Source: Guillardia theta CCMP2712
Lineage: Eukaryota; Cryptophyceae; Pyrenomonadales; Geminigeraceae
Assembly (NCBI RefSeq): GCF_000315625.1
Contig: NW_005434420.1
Location: 8,331 to 46,978, forward strand
Direction: 5' to 3'
Length of the DNA: 38,648 bases
Below, piece by piece: positions 32,978 to 38,648 of the stretch. Within the stretch, counting starts at the first letter, position 1. The number at the start of each line of letters is the position of its first letter. The notes below the pieces were generated by a model. It worked only from the letters and a program-made list of their open reading frames with translations, did not search any database and was not told where the DNA came from. Position numbers and translations under genes: made by a program.

Positions 32978-34918
32978 TCACACATCACGCGACATCCCGC
33001 GACCCTGGTCGAGATCATCGAATGCCTGCAAGAATGTCAACACCATCAGTAAAATCTCAATCCCTTCAAGATCAGCTGACCTGGCGCCAGTTGTTTGGCT
33101 GGGCTCCCCCTACACCTCCTGCAGCGCTCTGCTGCACCTGCTGAGCTGACATCCAGTTCGCTGGCGCGTTGCCGGCGTTCTCATCGATCATGCGGGGAGG
33201 AGGAGCCGACATGAAGGAGTTTGGCATGCCACCGGGCATCATCGACGCTTGAAGGGGTGAAGCTGGTTGACCGATCGGTGCCATCTACAAGATATCGGTG
33301 ACTATCGACCCAAAACTAGCCAAGGCTCTACCTGACGCGGCGAGCTCATCTGCTGCATCGTCGTCATCTGTGACAAAAGCATGCCGAGCTGCTCCTGCGA
33401 GATAGGCGAGCTAGTGCCTGAAACATGATTGCCTCCCTTGATCTGATTCTGACGACTGTTGCCATGCGCCTCCTCCTCGTCATCCGATAATTCTTCTCCT
33501 TCCATTTCAGCCTGCTGTCGGCGGCGGAGCTCCTGTATTTTCCCCGTCATCCTCTCGCACCCTCCCTCCTCGTCCCCTCCTTCTGACCCGCATCTTCTTC
33601 TTCTCCGCGTTGAAGTCTTCCATCAAGTCCGACTTCGTCACCTTCAGCTCTGACATCTCAAGGCTCGCCTTGTCCATGAGCAGCTGGAACCGAAGTAGCG
33701 CAAACCCGTCTGCACACACCCAACACGCCCCGTCAGAAACAACTCGGCATACCCCTCCATCCTCCTACTCACACATAGACTTCGCCAGCACGTCCATCAC
33801 AACGTTGATGCAATGCTCCGTCACTTGGTCGATCACCTTGGTCTTGAGCAGCAGCCACAACACCGGGTACACCATCCAGATGCAGAAGTAGGTGCTCAAG
33901 GCCGTCTGCAGTGGGTTCCTCACGTTCTTGTTGCGGAAACCTGTCAATCACATCCCTCCGTCACGTCCCCGCCCCTCTACTCCCTCCCGCCAGATCCACC
34001 TGCTTTCGAGGCCACCGATACTCGCCGGGACTGGGTCGTGTTGCCCTTCTTGGCGAAGTACTGGATGAAGCGTACCTGCGCGCACTCGCATCAGCCACCA
34101 TGTCCTGCCTCCTGCCTCCCTTCCCTACCTGCACGAGGCTAATGATGTTGAACCACGTGTAGCTGAACAGCAGCATCCCAAACGCAAACCACAGAAACCT
34201 GTACATCCCATCCTCAGCCTCCAGCCCTCAGTATCCCCTCGCCTCTCCCTTGACATACGTGGCTGGTGGTGGTGTGTTCGCAGACATGAAGCCGGTAAAG
34301 ATCGTGATCTGCACGTACACCGCGTAGGTGATCTTGTACGGCAGGTTGAGCGTAGTCAGCAAATCGAAGGTCTGCCACACTCCGTCAGCCTCACCTCCCC
34401 TCTCTTACTCTTCGTCCCTACCAGAAGAGGGCAGGTGATGAGGTAGTCAAAGTACTTGTATAAGACGATGTTGGTCGCGGCCCCGACGTCTCCGGACAAG
34501 TGCGACGTGATTCTTGCGTACTGCGCCATCCTCCCGTCAGCCCCGTCAGCTCCTCTGTCCTACTACTCCCCCCTTGCCCGCTCCCCACCACTCCGCATCG
34601 TCACTCACATATGCCACTGCCGCAAACAGATTCACGTACAGCGAGATCATCCCCTTCTCACGGTACCCTGCACGCCGTCAGCTTTCACCCCCAGCCTCCT
34701 GACCCTCATCTCGCGCCTTACCGAAGAAGTAGAGGATGTCTTTGTTGGGCGGCTTGAAGTTCATCAGCCTGTACGCCAGCACGGCCGCAGTCCCTCCCAG
34801 AGAGATGAAGCCGATCCAGTCTGCAATCAATCGGTCATGACATGGGCTTGAATGACAGCGGAGTACCAAGTGCCTGGACGACGGGGGTGCGCAAATAGGC
34901 TACCGAAGAGGTGCTCAT
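32978..34918 (-). CDS. Microbial rhodopsin, bacteriorhodopsin-like channelrhodopsin type (copy B)
   Basis: Tandem paralogue of copy A with the same twelve-exon structure: 34918-34867, 34820-34722, 34667-34609, 34520-34422, 34371-34259, 34198-34129, 34075-34000, 33940-33773, 33709-33588, 33532-33332, 33284-33081, 33025-32978, giving 436 aa. All functional residues listed for copy A are retained. Substitutions seen in the membrane part are few: Val20 to Ile, an Ile-to-Val in helix C just before the LYKYFDY motif, and Asn-Leu-Glu-Leu to Ser-Leu-Glu-Met after helix G. The acidic segment of exon 10 and the start of exon 11 are strongly diverged (GEELSDDEEEAHGNSRQN; MAPIGQPASPLQ), whereas the flanking coding sequence and most introns are nearly identical. 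The exon 10 acceptor must be the AG of ATACAG, since the alternative AG used in translation of copy A is lost here. Confidence 0.9.
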
Positions 34919-36283
34919 GGTATGAACTCAAAGGTTCGAGGAGTCTGAGATTATGTTTGCTGTGTTCTTTGCTTTATCTGGCATGCGATTCATTAGTTTT
35001 CTCATGTTTGAGATGTTTTTTTGAAAATCACGTACGCATGCTGGTACATTCGCAGGTATCTGCTAACTTTTGCGATCAATTCTAGACTATAATCAAATAA
35101 AGGGGTCTGCGTGTGCATTGAGTTTTGACATGATTTGCTACTCAAACAATTGAAAATCAAACCACGCACTCAATCTTTCAAATTGTACTCATGTATACAT
35201 TCCACTGTTATCTCCCCTTTCATTGAGTGTGCTATTTCAATCCATCCGATCGACCATCCTGCGTACTTCTTCTTTTCCTCTCTCAGTCATCCTTTGCTGC
35301 CCTTGTCTCCTCTCCGTCAACCTCCGCCATCTCCCAGACTGTCGCCGCCTTTGCCTCGCCAATATGACTCGCGGGATTCGAGGGACTCCACCCCAGGTCA
35401 ACAAGTTTCCCAACAGGGTGAGAGGGTGTATAGGGAAGTGGGGTACTTCTCAGGGGAAGATGGGGGTAGGGTCATACATAGATAGGGTCATTGGGATGTG
35501 AAAATGATGACGGGGGACCAGAAATGGTGAAAGGTATCTTGAGGATCCTAGATGGTGGGTGGTCAACATCAATATCACTCACATTTGTTTCCATAGTACA
35601 AAAATTCTACAAATAATAATGAGTAAACATTGACGATAGATCAACATGGAGGTATCTAAGGCCCCCAAGGGGACGGGGTACCAAGGAAAATACCTGAAAC
35701 AATGTACTGTTATGAATAGTTTTGAGTTCATGAAAAAGTATCTTTTCACTGACTGGGGGTCAGATCAATGGCCCTTTGGTACAGAACATCCCTGGTACAA
35801 TTTGTACCGGGATGACGGCAGATTGGATCTCGGGGGGTCATGTTCAGGGGCTGCAAAAAGGGGCAGGTCGTCAGATACGGTCGTATCTCAGGGACGGAAC
35901 GGTCCATGTCACACTGCAGTGGAAACGAGCGTTTCCGTATCGACTGTTCTAAAACGTTTTACTCCTCTCTGTTGCTACTGGATTTACGGCCCCTCAAATA
36001 GCACGGGAGCCCTAGTAGCCTACAACGCCTATGGCGAGATCGGTAGCTGGTTACATGTAATTTTATCATATATTATTGATTTCTAAAAATGAATGTAAGG
36101 GCGGTTACACTCTGGCTACATGGTAGTAACGGATACTTCAGTCTCGTACAACAAATGTCTGGTACATCCCCGGGGCCCGAAGGGAGAAAAAAAAAGGTCA
36201 AACTCGAACAACAAGACAACGGGTCAACATCATCAAGTCTGCTGTGGAAGAGAGTGTGTGTGGTGGTGGTGTTCCTTCAGAAG
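34919..36283. other. Intergenic region with one unassigned ORF
   Basis: Lies between the divergent starts of rhodopsin copy B and the lectin-like gene. It contains a 146-codon plus-strand ORF (35646-36086, start MEVSKAPKGTGYQGKYLK) without recognised motifs; GGTACC/TTTGTACC-type strings recur within it. The ORF could be a small gene or the read-through of a spliced one. The remaining sequence is AT-rich with no visible gene. Confidence 0.35.
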
Positions 36284-38521
36284 ATGGCGCGAGGAGCGCT
36301 TGCAAGCCTCGTCGCCCTCTGTCTGCTGGGCTCGAGCTCGAGTGTGAGCTCGTCCTACACGCTCAACGATGGGACAGGGAGGACGAGCGATGGTAACATC
36401 CTGTACATGTGGGGGAGGAACAACGTTGCGCAACTCGGGGTTGTCTCATGCGTGCAAGACACAAGGTTCTTCACCTTCTCGTGCCTCCCTGATACAGTCG
36501 ACCGGTCGACACCCTCTGCTTGCCCGCTGCTGGGATACTCCAAGGTTCTGAATGCCAGTCTGGGCAACACCGTCTCCTTCGTGCTGCTTGCCGATGGCAG
36601 CGTGTACTCATGGGGGGAGGGGCAGTACTTGGGAGTGGAGACAAGCGAGCTGTACACCGGGGTACCGAACCTCGTGGATGGACTAGCGGGAACGAGGAGG
36701 ATTGAAGTCGGTTACACGAGCACACTCGCATCCTTTGCTCCTCGCCAGGGGAACATCATCGAGTACGATGACTTCCAGAACTTTCACAGCGACTTCAGGT
36801 CGGGGCCGTCAGCTTCGATCTTGTTTCGGACTCCTCTCCTGACTTCCTGTCTTCAGCTTCGTTGGGGATGCACAGCCCTCGTTCTCGCCTCCTCTTGACT
36901 GCCCAAGATGCGTTGCATGGGAGAAGTCGAAAGCTCAGCCTGTAGGGTTTGCACCCATCACAGGGTACAAGTGTCAGGCTCCACTATGGGGAACTCTATC
37001 CAACCCCTGGTGTGCGAGTCATAAGTGAGTTTGTCTTCCTCACAGGATGGCAGGTGCTACGTCGGGAGCTTTGCTTCGGCTCCTTGCAAGAATGCCATAC
37101 AGGCGGGTCCCGTGCCGGTACGCCATGGGAGGCAGGAGGGAGATGGGGGCTAATGCCGGGGGCAGGGTGAGCCCGGGATGTTCTATTTCCTCACAGAGTG
37201 CGTTGACAACGGCAGAGTCCATCTCACTCCCTATCCCCCGGAGCCGAACAAGAGAGGGTTCGTTAAGGAGAGACGAGCAGGGGAGCGACGGCTGAGGCTG
37301 CTTCAGATGCCTGTGGTACAACCGGCCTGTAGAGGTCTTCTCTGCTTTCACCTCCACGTTCCGCTTCGAGATCGAGGTCTTTTATTCCTGTCCCCTACTG
37401 CCCGTCCTTACTGCCGGCCTTGCCCAGGGCTCGGAGCTCGACGCAACGCATGGAGGAGGAGACGGCATTGCCTTTGTAATGCAGAACGAGGGACCAACAG
37501 CATTGGGAGGGAGCGGCAATGTGTGAAGCTCCTTCCCAACACTCTTGGTGTATGTGCTCATGACCGATACGTAGGATCTTGGGGTAGCAAAGAGTGACAG
37601 ATACAGCTTCACTCGAGGTTGTAGACGTTTTTGTTCTCATCCCTTGCCAGTTTTTCCGTTCCTTTGTACTTCTCCCTCCCTCCCTCCCTCCCTCCCTTCC
37701 TCTCTCCCTCCCTCTCTCCCTCCCTCTCTCCCTCCCTCTCTCCCTCCCTCCCCCGTTGAGAAGAAAACCTCGTTTTACTTACTCGCACCAGTCAACAAGA
37801 TACAGTTGTCTGACTTATTTCGTCTCTCCGCAGGCATACACGATGCTGCTGCATTTGAAATTCGAACTTTCGACGAGCCAGGGTCACACATGAACTTTTA
37901 TCATACCTCATCCATGTTTTCCTTTTGAATTGCATTGCTCCTGTGCTATGTTTCCAAACTTTCTCATCATCAACATCATTGTTCTTCTTCTCCTCCTCCT
38001 CCTACACCAACACCACAACTCCTTCCACTGTTACCTCCTCCTACTGTTACCCTGCCTTCATCCCCCTTGCCTATCCTTCCCTCCCGTGTCGCGGACCCGC
38101 ATGTCTGCCATCTCTCTACTTGAGACTAACCAGCATCCCTTCCTCACTCCTGCTTCTGCAGTCTTGTCATCAGGGCATGCGGAGCGGGGAAGGCGTACGT
38201 GAGAGACGTGGGAGCTGGTCCTGATTGTTCTGCTCGGCTGTTGACCAAGACAGCAGACGAACGTGTCCTGTGTGAAAGCAAGAACAGACTTCAACGTGCA
38301 GGAGACGTCAATTTCTACTTTCAGTACTCCTCCTCCTCCTCTAGCATTACCACCAACTCTTCTACCTCAGCCCAACGCTCTCCTCACACTACATCACCTC
38401 CCTGGCCCCTCCTCTACCTTCCATCATCTGTACCTACTCCTCCTCCCCCCCCTCTCCTCCTCCTCCTCTAGAATCGCCTTTCCCTACATCTCCGACACCA
38501 CAACTTCCTCCACACCACCTT

Positions 38522-38596
<75 letters not shown>

Positions 38597-38648
38597 TCCA
38601 TCATCATCATCTCCATCATCATCATCATCATCGTCATCATCATCACTC
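36284..38648 (+). CDS. Secreted RCC1-like / L-type-lectin-like protein (3' end cut by window)
   Basis: Exons with consistent phase: 36284-36798, 36857-37009, 37054-37117, 37166-37257, 37307-37376, 37428-37520, tentatively 37575-37583, 37806-37882, and 38162 onward; the end lies outside the window or in an unresolved intron. Residues 1-24 (MARGALASLVALCLLGSSSS) are a signal peptide. One or two RCC1-type blades follow (ILYMWGRNNVAQLG; SFVLLADGSVYSWGEGQYLG). Next comes a Cys-rich linker (CPRC..GYKC..CYVGSFASAPCK). The last part follows the legume (L-type) lectin strand order: FTSTFRFEIE, GGGDGIAFVMQNEGP, ALGGSGN, GIHDAAAFEIRTFDEPG, VIRACGAG. The Gly-Asp-Gly-Ile-Ala-Phe-Val segment corresponds to the carbohydrate/Ca-site loop. 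It is probably an extracellular or secretory-pathway glycan-binding protein. The 9-nt exon is speculative. Confidence 0.6.
37671..37752 (+). repeat. CCCT/CCCTCT tandem repeat
   Basis: Pyrimidine-only repeat of TCCC and TCTCCCTCCC units inside an intron of the lectin-like gene (37584-37805). Confidence 0.9.
38520..38644 (+). repeat. TCA trinucleotide microsatellite
   Basis: About 40 TCA units with a few CTC interruptions at the right edge of the window. On the minus strand it yields a meaningless poly-Met ORF. Probably intronic or 3' of the lectin-like gene. Confidence 0.95.

Noticed and set aside
38434-38646. Poly-Met minus-strand ORF
   Set aside because: Pure translation of the TCA trinucleotide repeat.

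Overview
The window reads as nuclear DNA of a unicellular alga, most likely a cryptophyte of the Guillardia theta type. Genes sit close together on both strands. They are cut by many short GT-AG introns (mostly 40-80 nt, with longer ones filled by simple repeats). Two neighbouring genes encode microbial rhodopsins of the cryptophyte 'bacteriorhodopsin-like channelrhodopsin' type, and another protein starts with a signal peptide followed by a Phe-containing motif, as expected for import into a complex plastid. The species name is inference; no database was searched. Most exon models below were built by hand by requiring consistent splice phase and conserved family motifs.

Layout: (1) 1059-3409, minus: a polytopic DMT/EamA-like transporter split by 19 tiny introns and not visible as any long ORF. 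(2) 4138-12950, plus: a very large four-domain voltage-gated cation channel alpha subunit (about 2,030 aa) with an unusual Lys-Asp-Asp-Asp selectivity ring and a post-IVS6 EF-hand. (3) 13135-16829, minus: a secreted/type I membrane protein with a large ectodomain, a Cys-rich GCC2/GCC3-like region, one membrane segment and a RelA/SpoT-like C-terminal region. (4) 16830-20062: a repeat-rich spacer with a 30-nt tandem repeat, diverged ORFs and a GC-rich island full of inverted repeats. (5) 20063-22968, plus: a type II membrane fucosyltransferase-like enzyme, overlapping tail-to-tail by 14 nt with (6) 22955-26077, minus: a helical protein of unknown function. (7) 26874-29490, plus: an FMN-binding split-barrel (pyridoxamine-phosphate-oxidase/HugZ-like) protein with a probable plastid presequence. 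(8, 9) 29660-31660 and 32978-34918, minus: two tandem, nearly identical 12-exon rhodopsin genes. (10) 36284 to the end, plus: a secreted RCC1-like plus L-type-lectin-like protein, cut by the window edge.

The strongest biology is the paired light-gated and voltage-gated machinery. The two rhodopsins keep the Schiff-base Lys, both carboxylates and the D-T-D triad of proton pumps, as cation-conducting cryptophyte channelrhodopsins do, but carry Lys where pumps have Arg82. They could depolarise a membrane on which the large voltage-gated channel acts. That functional link is inference from gene content only. The other genes (fucosyltransferase, lectin, GCC2/GCC3 receptor-like protein) point to secretory-pathway and cell-surface functions; the transporter and the split-barrel protein may be plastid components.
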